Shown in pieces: positions 1 through 9,137 of a stretch of 64,000 bases of DNA. Both the position numbers and the translations under genes were made by a program. Within the stretch, counting starts at the first letter, position 1, and every line of letters begins with the position of its first letter. The notes under the pieces were generated by a model. It saw only the letters and a list, made by a program, of their open reading frames with translations, searched no databases and had not been told where the DNA came from. Origin of the DNA: Synechococcus sp. AG-673-A03 (GTDB lineage Bacteria > Cyanobacteriota > Cyanobacteriia > PCC-6307 > Cyanobiaceae); the NCBI GenBank assembly GCA_003211275.1, contig QCTE01000001.1, forward strand, positions 30,861 through 94,860, written 5' to 3'.

Positions 1-299
1 CGTACCGCCTTGATCGGATGCTCACCCACTGGCGGCTGGTGGGCGCTCTCCAAAATCTGGCAGGCCTTGCATTCGGTCGATTCAGCGGTTGCGACGACGC
101 AGAGAACAGCGATCCAGCTCACACGTTCAGCCTGGAGCAGGTTTTGCGAGACCGCACTCAGGGCCTGGGGTGTCCTGTGGTTGCGGATTTACCCGTGGGT
201 CACGGGAATGGAGGCAATGCGGCTCTGCCAATGGGCGTTCGCGCCCATTTGGATGGCATCAACGCCACCTTGACACTGGAGCCACCGACTCAACGCTGA
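1..299 (+). CDS. LD-carboxypeptidase (peptidase S66), C-terminal part
   Basis: This is the last ~98 codons of a gene that begins upstream of the window; the reading frame starts at base 3 and stops at TGA 297-299. The segment contains [11 protein letters not shown] followed by NAALPMG, which matches the end of S66 peptidases (LdcA/MccF), where this glycine/histidine-rich stretch carries the catalytic His of the Ser-Glu-His triad. The family trims murein tetrapeptides in the cytoplasm during peptidoglycan recycling or cleaves microcin-like substrates. It converges with ispD and overlaps it by 10 bases. The N-terminal half with the nucleophile Ser is outside the window, so activity cannot be judged. 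Confidence 0.75.
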   Translation, partial: YRLDRMLTHWRLVGALQNLAGLAFGRFSGCDDAENSDPAHTFSLEQVLRDRTQGLGCPVVADLPVGHGNGGNAALPMGVRAHLDGINATLTLEPPTQR

Positions 300-961
300 G
301 CGAGCACAGCCTCCGCCACGGTGAGATCGAACGGCGTGGTGACCTTGATGTTGGCGGGACCAGCATCCAGCACCCTGACTGGCCATCCCAGGCGTTCAAA
401 CAATGAGGCATCGTCAGTGACCGACCAACCGAGGGCCCTGGCCTGTGCATGGCCTTCACGCAGAGCAGCAACAGCAAAACCCTGGGGCGTCTGAGCGGCC
501 CAAAGCTCAGCCCGATCTGGTGTTTCAGCGATGAGTCCCCCTCCATCCACACGCTTGATCGTGTCGGTGACCGGTGTCGCAGCGATCACCGCATCACCAC
601 CAAGAACCGCTGCAGCGCAGAGGTTGAACAGGCTGGGATCAATCAGACAGCGGGCACCGTCATGGATCAGAACATGCCGCGCATCCCCGGGTAGTGCGAC
701 CAAGCCTCGCTCCACCGATTCCTGGCGTGTGCTGCCACCTTCGATCCAGGCAACAGGCTTGGTCGCTCCCTGCAGAAGGGGGGCAATCTCGTCCTGATCG
801 GCAGGCTGACCGATCACGCCGATCCAAGCGATGGCTTCAGCCGCAAACGCCGACTCCAGAGTCCAGGCGAGCAGCGGCCTGCCCCGAAGCATGAGCAGCA
901 GTTTGTTGCGATCAGCTCCCATGCGCCGGCCGCTGCCAGCTGCGGCAATCAACAGATGCAC
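290..961 (-). CDS. ispD: 2-C-methyl-D-erythritol 4-phosphate cytidylyltransferase
   Basis: IspD couples CTP to MEP in the plastid-type (MEP) isoprenoid pathway, which feeds carotenoid, phytol and quinone synthesis. The protein opens with [14 protein letters not shown], the nucleotide-binding loop of the family, and later has HDGARCL and a VTDDASLFE stretch typical of IspD. I place the start at GTG 961 (223 aa, normal family length), because the longer ATG at 1153 would run back through the divergent glycosyltransferase gene. Its 3' end overlaps the LD-carboxypeptidase by 10 bases on the opposite strand. Confidence 0.93.
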   Translation of the reverse strand: MHLLIAAAGSGRRMGADRNKLLLMLRGRPLLAWTLESAFAAEAIAWIGVIGQPADQDEIAPLLQGATKPVAWIEGGSTRQESVERGLVALPGDARHVLIHDGARCLIDPSLFNLCAAAVLGGDAVIAATPVTDTIKRVDGGGLIAETPDRAELWAAQTPQGFAVAALREGHAQARALGWSVTDDASLFERLGWPVRVLDAGPANIKVTTPFDLTVAEAVLAQR

Positions 962-1033
962 AAGCGACTCCTGCTGCCAGCAGTCTGAAACGGCCTCCAT
1001 ACAATCAGCTCGCACCACCTGTGCTGCTGGTTC

Positions 1034-1864
1034 ATGCGCGTTCTCGCTCTCAGCCCCGGAAGCCTTCAGCAACAGCTCGAGCGCCTGCCGGCTCTCGCTG
1101 CTGCCGCTGATCAGCTTGAGGCCAGCCTCCAGGTGGCCTGCGATCCATCCCATCGCGGGCTATGGACCATGCTTCCGGCGGTGAAGAAAGTGATTCCCTT
1201 CCCGTTCGAGGCGGATCCGAATCTCTCGGATTGGGCCAATCTTCTCGGCCTGGTCAGAGAACCTGACTTCCAGGCCTGCCTCAATTTCGCCACCGGAAGG
1301 CAGGTGAATTTAATGCTGTCAATGAGCCATATCCCGATGCGGGTCGCCACGGAAGGCTTCGCCAGTACGGCCTCAGCCACGGTGGAAGCAGGCTGGACGC
1401 CACAGAAGCTTGAAGTGTTTCTGTCCCCCATGGGCGTTTCTCTCAATGCCGATGCCTTCCGACTCAGCCTGCCTGCGGATGCCATGGAAAAAGCCCGCAG
1501 TGCTCAGCCATCAGGGGATGGCCCGCTGCTGTTGCTAGCCCCCGGCGCATTCCCTGGTGACTGGCCTCAGGAACGCTGGGCGTCACTCCCGGAGACCATC
1601 CGCAACAAGCTGCCCCAGTTGCGCAGCCTTGTTCTGCCGAGCAACATGCCTGTCGCTGAGCGAGCCGCTGCCGTGGCCTGCGCTGATGTCGTGCTCAGCA
1701 GTTGTTCCCTGACCCAGTTGATGGCCACCTACTGCGGGCTGCCTCTGGTTGCCTTAGGCGCCAAAGCGGACCAGCTTCCGGAAAGAGAGATGATTCGCAG
1801 ACTTGATCGCGAGGATCTGTCCTCACTCACAGTCTCCGAAGTCATGCAAGCTCTCGGCTTCTGA
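1034..1864 (+). CDS. GT9 / ADP-heptose:LPS heptosyltransferase-like protein
   Basis: The protein (276 aa) starts [20 protein letters not shown], where this family has its N-terminal Rossmann glycine and loop. It has a second-domain motif [13 protein letters not shown] and a late segment [23 protein letters not shown], which correspond to the sugar-nucleotide-binding C-terminal Rossmann fold of GT9 enzymes. Such enzymes add heptose or other sugars to lipopolysaccharide core; the acceptor here is unknown, and marine Synechococcus LPS lacks classical heptose, so the donor is an open point. The stop codon overlaps the ATG of the K+ channel gene (TGATG), suggesting translational coupling. Confidence 0.7.
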   Translation: MRVLALSPGSLQQQLERLPALAAAADQLEASLQVACDPSHRGLWTMLPAVKKVIPFPFEADPNLSDWANLLGLVREPDFQACLNFATGRQVNLMLSMSHIPMRVATEGFASTASATVEAGWTPQKLEVFLSPMGVSLNADAFRLSLPADAMEKARSAQPSGDGPLLLLAPGAFPGDWPQERWASLPETIRNKLPQLRSLVLPSNMPVAERAAAVACADVVLSSCSLTQLMATYCGLPLVALGAKADQLPEREMIRRLDREDLSSLTVSEVMQALGF

Positions 1865-2964
1865 TGATGCGGTCCCGGCGGAGCAGACGACACGCTCTGC
1901 TCAGTGGCCGTAGCCGTCAACTGAGACACCTCGCACGACCCTGGTTGCTGCCCGGTCTGGCACTAACCGCGTTGGTCCTCGGCGGAGCCATCGGTTACCG
2001 AATCACCGAAGGATGGGATTGGGGGGATTGCCTCTGGATGGTGCTGATCACGATCAGCACCATTGGTTACGGAGAAGTGGAGCCTCTATCCCAGCCAGGG
2101 CGGTTGGTCACGGTGTTGATCATTGCCGGAGGACTGCTGGTTGTTCAGCTCTCGATTCAGCGCGTGCTGGGGTTGTCAGAATCCGGATACTTCCGTCAGG
2201 TGCGGGAGCTGAGGTTTCGCCGGATGCTGCGGCGCATGCAAGACCACGTCATTCTTTGCGGCTACGGCAGGATCGGTCGTGAGATCGGTGAGCAGCTGCT
2301 CCTCGAACAAGCACCGGTGCTCGTGGTCGAACTTGACCCCTTGCGAAAACAAGCCGCTGAAGAACGCGGACTCAAGGTGCTCCAGGCCGACGCCACCCTG
2401 GACGAAACCTTGATGGAGGCAGGGCTCGATCGTTGCCGAAGCCTGGTGACCGCACTACCGAGCAATGCAGCGAATCTCTACGTGATCCTGAGCGCTCGGG
2501 GACTTGAGCAGCGCTGTCGTCTGATCGCGCGGGCTGACAGCGAGGAAGCAGCGGCGAAACTTGAACTGGCAGGCGCCAGTGTGGTGGTGAGTCCTTACGT
2601 GGCCGGGGGTCGGCTGATGGCGACGACGGCCCTGCGACCACTGGCGGTCGACTTCACGGATCTACTGGCGGGATCCGACTGCGAAATCGAAGAATTCCGC
2701 CTCAGTCAAGACCCCCTATTGATGAGTCAGATCGCCCACCGCAGCCTGCAGGACCTTGACTTGGCACGACGCACCGGCGCCATGGTGCTCGCCATCCGTG
2801 ACAACAACACCCTGTTGGCCAATCCCAATGGCGAAGTCAGCTTGGCACCGGGGCAGATGCTTGTGGTGATGGGAAGCAAGCAGCAACTGCAAGATCTTCG
2901 TCAAATTCTTGGCGATGCCATTGATGCGGTGGAAACGATGCGAGGTATGCAAACGAATGAATAA
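1864..2964 (+). CDS. Two-TM potassium channel with TrkA-N (RCK) domain
   Basis: A 366-aa channel subunit. Residues ~28-48 and ~80-97 are hydrophobic helices flanking a pore loop with the selectivity filter TISTIGYGE (filter residues 66-70), a TxGYG signature specific for K+. A cytoplasmic RCK module follows: the Rossmann motif GYGRIGREIG near 133-142 binds NAD(H) or nucleotides, and a TrkA-C-like segment occupies the last ~100 residues. This is the MthK/Kch layout of a ligand-gated K+ channel in the cytoplasmic membrane. It overlaps the upstream glycosyltransferase stop by one base and so is probably co-translated with it. Confidence 0.88.
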   Translation: MMRSRRSRRHALLSGRSRQLRHLARPWLLPGLALTALVLGGAIGYRITEGWDWGDCLWMVLITISTIGYGEVEPLSQPGRLVTVLIIAGGLLVVQLSIQRVLGLSESGYFRQVRELRFRRMLRRMQDHVILCGYGRIGREIGEQLLLEQAPVLVVELDPLRKQAAEERGLKVLQADATLDETLMEAGLDRCRSLVTALPSNAANLYVILSARGLEQRCRLIARADSEEAAAKLELAGASVVVSPYVAGGRLMATTALRPLAVDFTDLLAGSDCEIEEFRLSQDPLLMSQIAHRSLQDLDLARRTGAMVLAIRDNNTLLANPNGEVSLAPGQMLVVMGSKQQLQDLRQILGDAIDAVETMRGMQTNE

Positions 2965-3011
2965 AAGCTGATCCTGCAGGTCCGTACGATCAGCCGATCA
3001 CAGGTCCTTGC

Positions 3012-3764
3012 ATGAGCAGCATCCGCACCCTTGATGGCCAGATCGCTCTGGTGACTGGCGCCAGCCGAGGAATCGGTCGCGCCGTTGCCCTCGCCCTGGC
3101 TGAGGCCGGTGCGGAAGTGGTCGTGAACTATTCCAGCTCACCTGATGCAGCCGATGCGGTGGTCAGTGCGATTAAGGAAGCTGGTGGTCAGGCCTATGCC
3201 CTTCAAGCCAACGTTGCCGACGAGGAAGCTGTCAACGGTCTGATCAAGTCCGTGATCGAGCGGAGTGGCCGGATCGACGTCTTGGTCAATAACGCTGGCA
3301 TCACCCGCGACGGTCTGCTGATGCGGATGAAGACCGAAGACTGGCAAGCCGTCATCAATCTGAACTTGAGTGGTGTCTTCCTCTGCACCAGGGCCGTGAC
3401 CCGACCAATGCTCAAGCAAAAAAGTGGGCGGATCGTCAACATCACCTCTGTCGTGGGCTTGATGGGCAACGCTGGACAGTCCAATTACGCCGCAGCTAAA
3501 GCCGGCGTCGTGGGGTTCACCAGAAGCACCGCCAAGGAGATGGCCAGCCGTGGCATCACCGTGAATGCCGTGGCTCCGGGCTTCATCTCCACCGACATGA
3601 CCAAGAACCTGGATGCGGAAGGCATTCTCGCGGCCATCCCCCTGGGTCAATTCGGAACCCCGGAACAGGTGGCCGGGGCTGTGCGCTTTCTGGCAGCTGA
3701 CCCTGCTGCGGCCTATATCACCGGTCAGGTTCTGCAGGTTGACGGCGGCATGGTGATGGGCTGA
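3012..3764 (+). CDS. fabG: 3-oxoacyl-[acyl-carrier-protein] reductase
   Basis: FabG reduces 3-oxoacyl-ACP with NADPH in type II fatty acid synthesis. The 250-aa protein has the classical SDR architecture: TGASRGIGR at 15-23 (cofactor loop), NNAG at 93-96, catalytic Ser146 and the YxxxK pair Tyr159/Lys163, and a C-terminal ITGQVLQVDGG typical of FabG. ATG 3012 follows a 47-base gap after the channel gene, so it is probably transcribed with or just behind it. It converges with the small leftward gene at 3790-3966. Confidence 0.95.
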   Translation: MSSIRTLDGQIALVTGASRGIGRAVALALAEAGAEVVVNYSSSPDAADAVVSAIKEAGGQAYALQANVADEEAVNGLIKSVIERSGRIDVLVNNAGITRDGLLMRMKTEDWQAVINLNLSGVFLCTRAVTRPMLKQKSGRIVNITSVVGLMGNAGQSNYAAAKAGVVGFTRSTAKEMASRGITVNAVAPGFISTDMTKNLDAEGILAAIPLGQFGTPEQVAGAVRFLAADPAAAYITGQVLQVDGGMVMG

Positions 3765-3789
3765 ACAAGGTCAGCTTCGGCCTGCTGCA

Positions 3790-3966
3790 TCAAGGCTCAA
3801 GAGGCTGGCCCAGTTGATCCCTCAGTTTGCGGATCCGCTGCAGCAATCTGAATCTGCGGCTGCGCTCTGTTGCGGTGAGAAAGATCCGCAACGGCACGTA
3901 GACCAAGGCCATGATTCCGGCAAAACCGGCCAGCAGAACAAAGAACAGCGCTCCTGAATTGGCCAT
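3790..3966 (-). CDS. Small membrane protein, 58 aa, unknown function
   Basis: Reading leftward from ATG 3964-3966 gives a 58-aa protein beginning MANSGALFFVLLAGFAG, with one clear transmembrane helix (residues ~5-30) followed by a very basic, Arg-rich cytoplasmic tail (TATERSRRFRLLQRIRK). It ends at TGA 3790-3792. A single N-terminal helix with a positive tail is common in small thylakoid or plasma-membrane proteins of picocyanobacteria, but I do not recognise a named family. It lies between fabG (convergent) and groEL (divergent, 129 bases). Confidence 0.6.
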   Translation of the reverse strand: MANSGALFFVLLAGFAGIMALVYVPLRIFLTATERSRRFRLLQRIRKLRDQLGQPLEP

Positions 3967-4095
3967 GGCTCAACGCTAACGAGCGCAACCCGCTCCAGCA
4001 GACATCAGCACCCGATGATTCGGCTTTCCCCACTTCCAGCAGGGAGTCAAGAGTCCTGTCGTTGTGGGACATTGACGAGCGGGTAAGTGTCGATC

Positions 4096-5757
4096 ATGGC
4101 CAAGCTTCTCAGTTTTTCGGATGAATCCCGCGCTTCGCTGGAGCGGGGGATGAATGCTCTCGCCGATGCAGTGCGCGTCACCATCGGCCCACGCGGTCGC
4201 AATGTGGTGCTTGAGAAGTCATTCGGAGCACCCGACATCATTAATGACGGCGACACGATTGCGAAGGAGATCGAGCTCGAGGATCCCTTCGAAAACATTG
4301 GCGCCAAACTGATCCAGCAGGTGGCGTCCAAGACCAAAGACAAAGCCGGAGATGGCACCACCACAGCAACCGTGCTGGCGCAAGCCATGGTGGAGGAAGG
4401 TCTGCGAAACACGGCAGCCGGAGCCAGCCCAATCGAACTTCGCCGTGGCATGGAAGCGGCGGTTGAACACGTGGTCAAAGGTCTGGCGGAGCGAAGCCAG
4501 AACGTCAGCGGAGATGCCATCCGTCAGGTGGCCACGGTCAGCGCCGGCGGCGATGACGAGGTGGGTCAGATGGTCAAAGAAGCGATGGACAAGGTCAGCG
4601 TCGATGGAGTGATCACCGTCGAAGAATCCAAATCGCTGGCCACTGAGCTCGATGTCACTGAAGGCATGGCCTTCGACCGTGGCTACAGCTCCCCTTATTT
4701 CGTCACCGACGGCGACCGCCAGATCTGCGAATTTGACAACGCACTGTTGTTGCTCACTGACCGCAAGGTGAGTGCAGTGGCCGACCTGGTGCCGGTGCTG
4801 GAAGCCGTTCAGCAGTCCGGTTCTCCCCTGGTGGTTCTGGCCGAAGAGGTGGACGGGGAAGCTCTGGCCACTCTGGTGGTGAACAAAAACCGTGGCGTTC
4901 TGCAGGTCGCTGCTGTTCGCGCTCCATCATTTGGTGAGCGCCGTAAAGCTGCACTGGCAGACATCGCCATCCTCACCGGCGGCACAGTGATTAGCGAAGA
5001 CCGGGCGATGACCCTCGAGAAGGTCACACTCGCCGATCTCGGCCGCGCCCGCAGAATCACAATCAGCAAGGAAAGCACCACGATCGTCGCCGGCGAGGAA
5101 AGCCGAGATGCAGTGGCTGAGCGTGTGTCCTCCATTCGGCGTGAACTCGACAACACCGAGTCGGAGTACGACAGGGAAAAGCTCACCGAACGCATTGCCA
5201 AACTCGCTGGTGGCGTTGCCGTGATCAAGGTGGGAGCGCCCACCGAAACCGAGCTCAAAAACCGCAAACTGCGCATCGAGGATGCCCTGAATGCCACCAG
5301 AGCCGCCGTTGAGGAGGGAATTGTTGCTGGGGGTGGCTCCACATTGCTGCAACTGGCAGGAACTCTTGATTCCGTTGCTGCTGAGCTGCAAGGAGATCAG
5401 CGAACGGGCGTGGAGATTGTCCAGCGAGCCCTGAGTGCTCCCCTCAAGCAGATCGCCATCAATGCCGGCGCCAACGGGGATATCGTCGTTGAGCAGGTTC
5501 AACGCTCTGGCCAAGGCTTCAATGCCGAGACCGGCAATTACGAGGATCTGCTGCAAGCGGGCATCCTTGATGCCTCCAAGGTGGTTCGCCTTGGACTTCA
5601 GGACGCTGTTTCGATTGCATCACTGCTGATCACCACTGAAGTGGTTGTGGCTGACAAACCTGAGCCTCCTGCTCCGCCAGCAGCCGGTGGGGATCCCATG
5701 GGGGGCATGGGCGGTATGGGTGGCATGGGCGGCATGGGCATGCCCGGGATGATGTAA
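4096..5757 (+). CDS. groEL: Chaperonin GroEL (60 kDa), lone copy without groES
   Basis: A 553-aa group I chaperonin that folds proteins in an ATP-driven double ring. The ATP-site motif [11 protein letters not shown] and the C-terminal Gly-Gly-Met repeat tail, ending GMPGMM, are intact. An upstream in-frame GTG at 4087 exists, but ATG 4096 gives the family-typical N-terminus [11 protein letters not shown]. No groES precedes it; cyanobacteria usually carry one groESL operon plus a second monocistronic groEL, so this is probably the GroEL2 type. I looked for a CIRCE inverted repeat upstream and did not see a convincing one. Confidence 0.95.
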   Translation: MAKLLSFSDESRASLERGMNALADAVRVTIGPRGRNVVLEKSFGAPDIINDGDTIAKEIELEDPFENIGAKLIQQVASKTKDKAGDGTTTATVLAQAMVEEGLRNTAAGASPIELRRGMEAAVEHVVKGLAERSQNVSGDAIRQVATVSAGGDDEVGQMVKEAMDKVSVDGVITVEESKSLATELDVTEGMAFDRGYSSPYFVTDGDRQICEFDNALLLLTDRKVSAVADLVPVLEAVQQSGSPLVVLAEEVDGEALATLVVNKNRGVLQVAAVRAPSFGERRKAALADIAILTGGTVISEDRAMTLEKVTLADLGRARRITISKESTTIVAGEESRDAVAERVSSIRRELDNTESEYDREKLTERIAKLAGGVAVIKVGAPTETELKNRKLRIEDALNATRAAVEEGIVAGGGSTLLQLAGTLDSVAAELQGDQRTGVEIVQRALSAPLKQIAINAGANGDIVVEQVQRSGQGFNAETGNYEDLLQAGILDASKVVRLGLQDAVSIASLLITTEVVVADKPEPPAPPAAGGDPMGGMGGMGGMGGMGMPGMM

Positions 5758-5783
5758 AGCCGCCAACGCGCGCCTCGTTCTGC

Positions 5784-5966
5784 TCAAAGAGTCTGAACCA
5801 GGCGTGCGTGAATCCGACAAACTGCCAGCGCTTCCCGCGGCGGCTTGCTGCAGAGGTGGCCCAACTCTCTGTTGAGAGCCTGGAGCTCACCCATCGGTAA
5901 ACCTGCAACAGGCAAAGCAAGAACCAGCCCGCCGACCATCGCAGGCAGGGAAATCAGGCGCAACAT
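5784..5966 (-). CDS. Small putative secreted protein, 60 aa
   Basis: The protein starts MLRLISLPAMVGGLVLALPVAG, which resembles a signal peptide, and continues with a short mature part containing two cysteines (HLCSKPPREALAVC). It has no recognisable family. It sits 18 bases after nanE on the same strand, so it may be the last gene of the ctaA-to-nanE leftward block, and it converges with groEL. The short mature region with paired Cys could form a disulfide in the periplasm or lumen; this is inference from sequence only. Confidence 0.5.
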   Translation of the reverse strand: MLRLISLPAMVGGLVLALPVAGLPMGELQALNRELGHLCSKPPREALAVCRIHARLVQTL

Positions 5967-5984
5967 CGCCGAGTCTCGCGAGAC

Positions 5985-6701
5985 TCATTTAGTCTGCCCT
6001 TTCAAGTGCCGGCAGTAAGCCGCCACCTGGAGATCAACACCGGTGATGGCTGTCCCAACAACCACCGCATCTGCTCCCCTATCCATGGCATCAGCTGCGG
6101 TCACAGCCGAAGCAATGCCTCCCTCGCACACCAAAAGGGTTGAAGAAGGAAGCTGGTCTCTCAAAGGATGCAACAGGTTCATGGCCGGCGGAGAGAGCTG
6201 AGCGGTGTCTTCCGTGTAGCCAAACAGAGTCGTCCCGACCCAATCGCATCCCAGAGCCGCAGCCCTCAGGCCGTTTTCAACACTGTCGACATCCGCCATC
6301 AGAGTTGCACCGAATTCTGTTCTCGCTTGTTGGATCAGCAACTCAAGCTCTTGGCCCGAGGGCCGCTTGCGAGCGGTTGCGTCCAGCGCAATCACATCGG
6401 CACCAGCAGCCCAGACAGCTCTGATCTCCTCCCAACGAGGCGTGATATAGACCGAACTATCGGGAAAAGAGCGTTTCCACAGACCCACGATCAGAGCATC
6501 CGGACAACGCTCCCGAACAGCTCCGATGTGCTCAGGACTCTCCAGCCTGACCCCTATGGCACCGTTGCGAAGACTGGCTTCGGCCATGGCGGCGATCACA
6601 TCGGGATGACGCATGGGAGAACCCTCTGGAGCTTGAACCGAAACGATCAAGCCGCCCTGAAGATGATGCCGGGACAAGCGATTCTCGGAAGAGCCGACCA
6701 T
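5985..6701 (-). CDS. nanE: N-acetylmannosamine-6-phosphate 2-epimerase family protein
   Basis: A 238-aa TIM-barrel protein. It matches NanE in order: LIVSVQAPEGSPM at the N-terminus, GLWKRSF, YITPRWEEI, VIALDAT (with TARKRP after it), MADVDSVENG, GTTLFGYT, CEGGI and AVVVGTAITG. NanE interconverts ManNAc-6-P and GlcNAc-6-P in amino-sugar/sialic-acid catabolism. No nanA, nanK or nag genes are visible nearby, so its role here (amino-sugar recycling from wall or LPS) is inferred. ATG 6701 lies 6 bases from the preceding gene's stop, consistent with an operon. Confidence 0.85.
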   Translation of the reverse strand: MVGSSENRLSRHHLQGGLIVSVQAPEGSPMRHPDVIAAMAEASLRNGAIGVRLESPEHIGAVRERCPDALIVGLWKRSFPDSSVYITPRWEEIRAVWAAGADVIALDATARKRPSGQELELLIQQARTEFGATLMADVDSVENGLRAAALGCDWVGTTLFGYTEDTAQLSPPAMNLLHPLRDQLPSSTLLVCEGGIASAVTAADAMDRGADAVVVGTAITGVDLQVAAYCRHLKGQTK

Positions 6702-6707
6702 GAGGCC

Positions 6708-7208
6708 TCAGGACGCTTTGGGCAGATCATGCTCGCTGACAGGTGTCAGCCAGCGGCGCAGTCGTTGAGGACCGGCCGCTGGAACCGGGCGAAGACTCGG
6801 GGCCGGTGTGGCGGGACTGAGCTCAGGCTCCACTACGCGACCCACGTCATCCAGACAGTTTTTCAACAACGCGCTGAAACGATTCACCCCAGGACTCGGG
6901 GGCTCAGATTCCACAGCTGATGTTGCTTCGGGTTTGGCCTCAGGTGCATCAGGCGCTGCACTCGATTCAGGCGAAGCGATCGGAGCAACCTCAGCCACTG
7001 GCTGTGCCATGGATGGTGGCGAACAGTCTTCAGAAGCCAGCAAACCTTCCGGCAGGGAGTCGACACCGAAGCGATGAACCCACTGCTGTTCCAATCGGGT
7101 CAACAACAGTTGATCGTCCTGTTGCAGCGCCTGTTCAATCAATTGCTGAAGGCTGATCTGACGAGGGTCCTGATGCTGGTAAGGGGAATGGTTCACGGAA
7201 TCAGGCAA
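6708..7208 (-). CDS. Conserved-looking hypothetical protein, Pro/Ala-rich linker
   Basis: About 166 aa. The N-terminal ~55 residues are helical (QISLQQLIEQALQQDD, then LLTRLEQQWVHRFGVD), the middle is a low-complexity Ala/Pro/Glu/Ser linker, and the C-terminus is basic. I do not recognise a domain. The start is TTG 7208, which overlaps the permease stop by 8 bases, or GTG 7196. It is between the ABC permease and nanE on the same strand with minimal spacing, so it is probably expressed with them. Function unknown. Confidence 0.6.
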   Translation of the reverse strand: MPDSVNHSPYQHQDPRQISLQQLIEQALQQDDQLLLTRLEQQWVHRFGVDSLPEGLLASEDCSPPSMAQPVAEVAPIASPESSAAPDAPEAKPEATSAVESEPPSPGVNRFSALLKNCLDDVGRVVEPELSPATPAPSLRPVPAAGPQRLRRWLTPVSEHDLPKAS

Positions 7209-8058
7209 GCTTGCGATTGAGCAGAGGGCGGATCAGGAGGAACAAGGCGGCCGTCAGCAGCGTCAACACCAGAAGGCAGGTGGTGCCGGTAACGGATCCG
7301 TAAGGCGCTTCCAAGAGAACCGATGACAGATCAAGCGGGCCGGCATAAGCGGCACGAATGGGTTCAATCGCGAAGGTAAGGGGATTTAGCGATGCAAGCC
7401 AGCCCAGCCAGGGAGGCATGAAACTCAGAGGGGCCAATGCCGTGCTCGCGAACAGCAGGGGCAGGTTGGCCACAAAGATCACCGCAATCAGTTCGATGTG
7501 ACCCGGCAGGGCAAAGGCCAGTCCGAGACTCAATGCTGTGACTGCGAACACCAGCAACAGCAACGTGACCATCACCAGCAGCAAACCAGCTGCGCCTGGC
7601 CACCCATAACCGAGCAGAGATGCCGTGAGCATGATCGCCAGGCTCTGCACAAGACTCAACGTCGTGATGTAGATGACAGAAGCCAGAACAATCGAACTGC
7701 GACTGCGCAGCGGAGCGACCAAAAGACGGTTCAGAAAGCCGAATTCACGGTCGAACATCACTGGAAGCCCTGCATTGAGCGCAGCACTGAACGCGGTGAA
7801 CACAATCACCCCCGCTCCGAGAAAACGCCCATAGCTCATGCCTCCCGGCAGCAGTCCCTCGGGTGCACGTGAGAACAGAGCTCCAAACAGAACCAGCCAG
7901 ATCAATGGCTGGAGCACACCGGCCACCAACGTGGATGGCCGCCGTTGCAGCTGAAGGAACAGACGTCGTGTGAGAGCGAAGGTTTCCTGCAGAAGCTCGG
8001 CAATCGCCGAGCCGTTGTCGGAGTTGGAGGGATTTGTACCGAGGGCAGGACTGGTCAT
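7201..8058 (-). CDS. ABC-2 type transporter permease
   Basis: A 285-aa membrane protein with about six hydrophobic segments. It has the ABC-2 family landmarks: GRFLGAGVIVFTAF, a FDREFGFLNRLLVAPLRS loop, and a C-terminal LNPLTFAIEPIRA. Such permeases pair with an ATPase to export drugs, polysaccharides or lipids. The partner ATPase lies immediately upstream (ends 8096). I chose ATG 8058 because longer versions run into the ATPase gene. Substrate is not deducible from sequence. Confidence 0.88.
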   Translation of the reverse strand: MTSPALGTNPSNSDNGSAIAELLQETFALTRRLFLQLQRRPSTLVAGVLQPLIWLVLFGALFSRAPEGLLPGGMSYGRFLGAGVIVFTAFSAALNAGLPVMFDREFGFLNRLLVAPLRSRSSIVLASVIYITTLSLVQSLAIMLTASLLGYGWPGAAGLLLVMVTLLLLVFAVTALSLGLAFALPGHIELIAVIFVANLPLLFASTALAPLSFMPPWLGWLASLNPLTFAIEPIRAAYAGPLDLSSVLLEAPYGSVTGTTCLLVLTLLTAALFLLIRPLLNRKLA

Positions 8059-8095
8059 TGACAAGATGGAAACTGAAAGAACATCGGGGGAGGCA

Positions 8096-9109
8096 TCAAC
8101 GCATCGACTGGCGTCGCTCCTGCTTGGGATCGCGCTGACCGGCCACGGCAAGCTCGGCATCCATCAGCGTGCGTCCCGTGGCCTGCAGATACACATCGTC
8201 GAGGCTGGGACGACTCTGTGACAGGGAGAACACTTCAAAAGCCTCGCTCGCCAGGCGTTGCTTCAGCGCTGCAAGGACATGCTCACCATCGACAACGAGA
8301 TTGAGTGAATAACCCTGAGCGCGATTAATCACGATCCGTCTCACGCCGTCCACCACTTCGAGAAGTTGACGAACGCGTTCCGCTTCCGGCTGATCACTGA
8401 ATTCGCGCACTCTCAGAGTCACCCGATCTCCACCGAGCTCACGTTTGAGGGCTTCTGGAGCACCCTCTGCAATCACACGACCGGCATCGATGATCGCCAT
8501 CCGATCAGCAAGTGCTTCCACTTCCTCGAGATAATGACTGCTCAGTAGGATCGTGGTTCCCTGATCGCGAAGGTCTCGAAGCACCTCCCAGATCACAGCG
8601 CGACTTTCGATATCGAGACCGACCGTCGGCTCATCCAGAACAAGCAGCTGCGGTTGATGGAGCAATCCGGAAGCAAGATCCAGGCGACGTCGCATGCCGC
8701 CGGAGTAGGTGCCGCAGCGACGGTCGATCCAGTCACCCATCGACATCCGATCCACCAGTTGATCAATCCGGTGATTCCGATCCTGTCGCGGCAGATGGTA
8801 GAGATCACCCTGGAGTGCAAGGAGTTCGCGGCCAGTGAGGATCTTGTCAATCGCCACCTCCTGAGCCACGTACCCCATCAGTTGACGCACTGTTCGAGGT
8901 TCCTGAAGCGCATCAACCCCAGCAACAACGACACGTCCTTGATCCGGGGCAAGCAGTGTGGCCAGGATGCGCAGTGCGGTGGTCTTTCCAGCTCCATTCG
9001 GCCCCAACAATCCGTAAAGGCAACCTGAGGGAACCGACAGGCTGAGTCCACTCAGAGCCGAAACGGTCCCATAGGACTTTTCCAGTTGATCCAGCTCAAG
9101 CAGTGACAT
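8096..9109 (-). CDS. ABC transporter ATP-binding protein (DrrA/CcmA-like)
   Basis: A 337-aa ATPase with Walker A GPNGAGKTT, signature YSGGMRRRL, Walker B LLVLDEPTVGLD and the H-loop SSHYLEE. The ~90-residue C-terminal extension after the nucleotide-binding domain is typical of the DrrA/daunorubicin-type subfamily. ATG 9109 (MSLLELDQLEKSYG) gives the expected N-terminus. It belongs with the permease 37 bases downstream. In this neighbourhood the pair follows the heme genes ctaA and ctaB, but nothing in the sequence links its substrate to heme. Confidence 0.92.
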   Translation of the reverse strand: MSLLELDQLEKSYGTVSALSGLSLSVPSGCLYGLLGPNGAGKTTALRILATLLAPDQGRVVVAGVDALQEPRTVRQLMGYVAQEVAIDKILTGRELLALQGDLYHLPRQDRNHRIDQLVDRMSMGDWIDRRCGTYSGGMRRRLDLASGLLHQPQLLVLDEPTVGLDIESRAVIWEVLRDLRDQGTTILLSSHYLEEVEALADRMAIIDAGRVIAEGAPEALKRELGGDRVTLRVREFSDQPEAERVRQLLEVVDGVRRIVINRAQGYSLNLVVDGEHVLAALKQRLASEAFEVFSLSQSRPSLDDVYLQATGRTLMDAELAVAGQRDPKQERRQSMR

Positions 9110-9137
9110 CCCGCCCACAGAAACAAGCGTTTGAAAT

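Noticed and set aside
961..1153. N-terminal extension of ispD to ATG 1153
   Set aside because: It overlaps the divergent GT9-like gene, and the family N-terminus begins right at GTG 961.
3797..4072. Leftward 91-codon frame between fabG and groEL
   Set aside because: Its residues look random, and a better frame on the same strand (3790-3966) encodes a typical small membrane protein.
3967..4095. CIRCE (HrcA) operator before groEL
   Set aside because: No TTAGCACTC-N9-GAGTGCTAA-like inverted repeat is present in this stretch.
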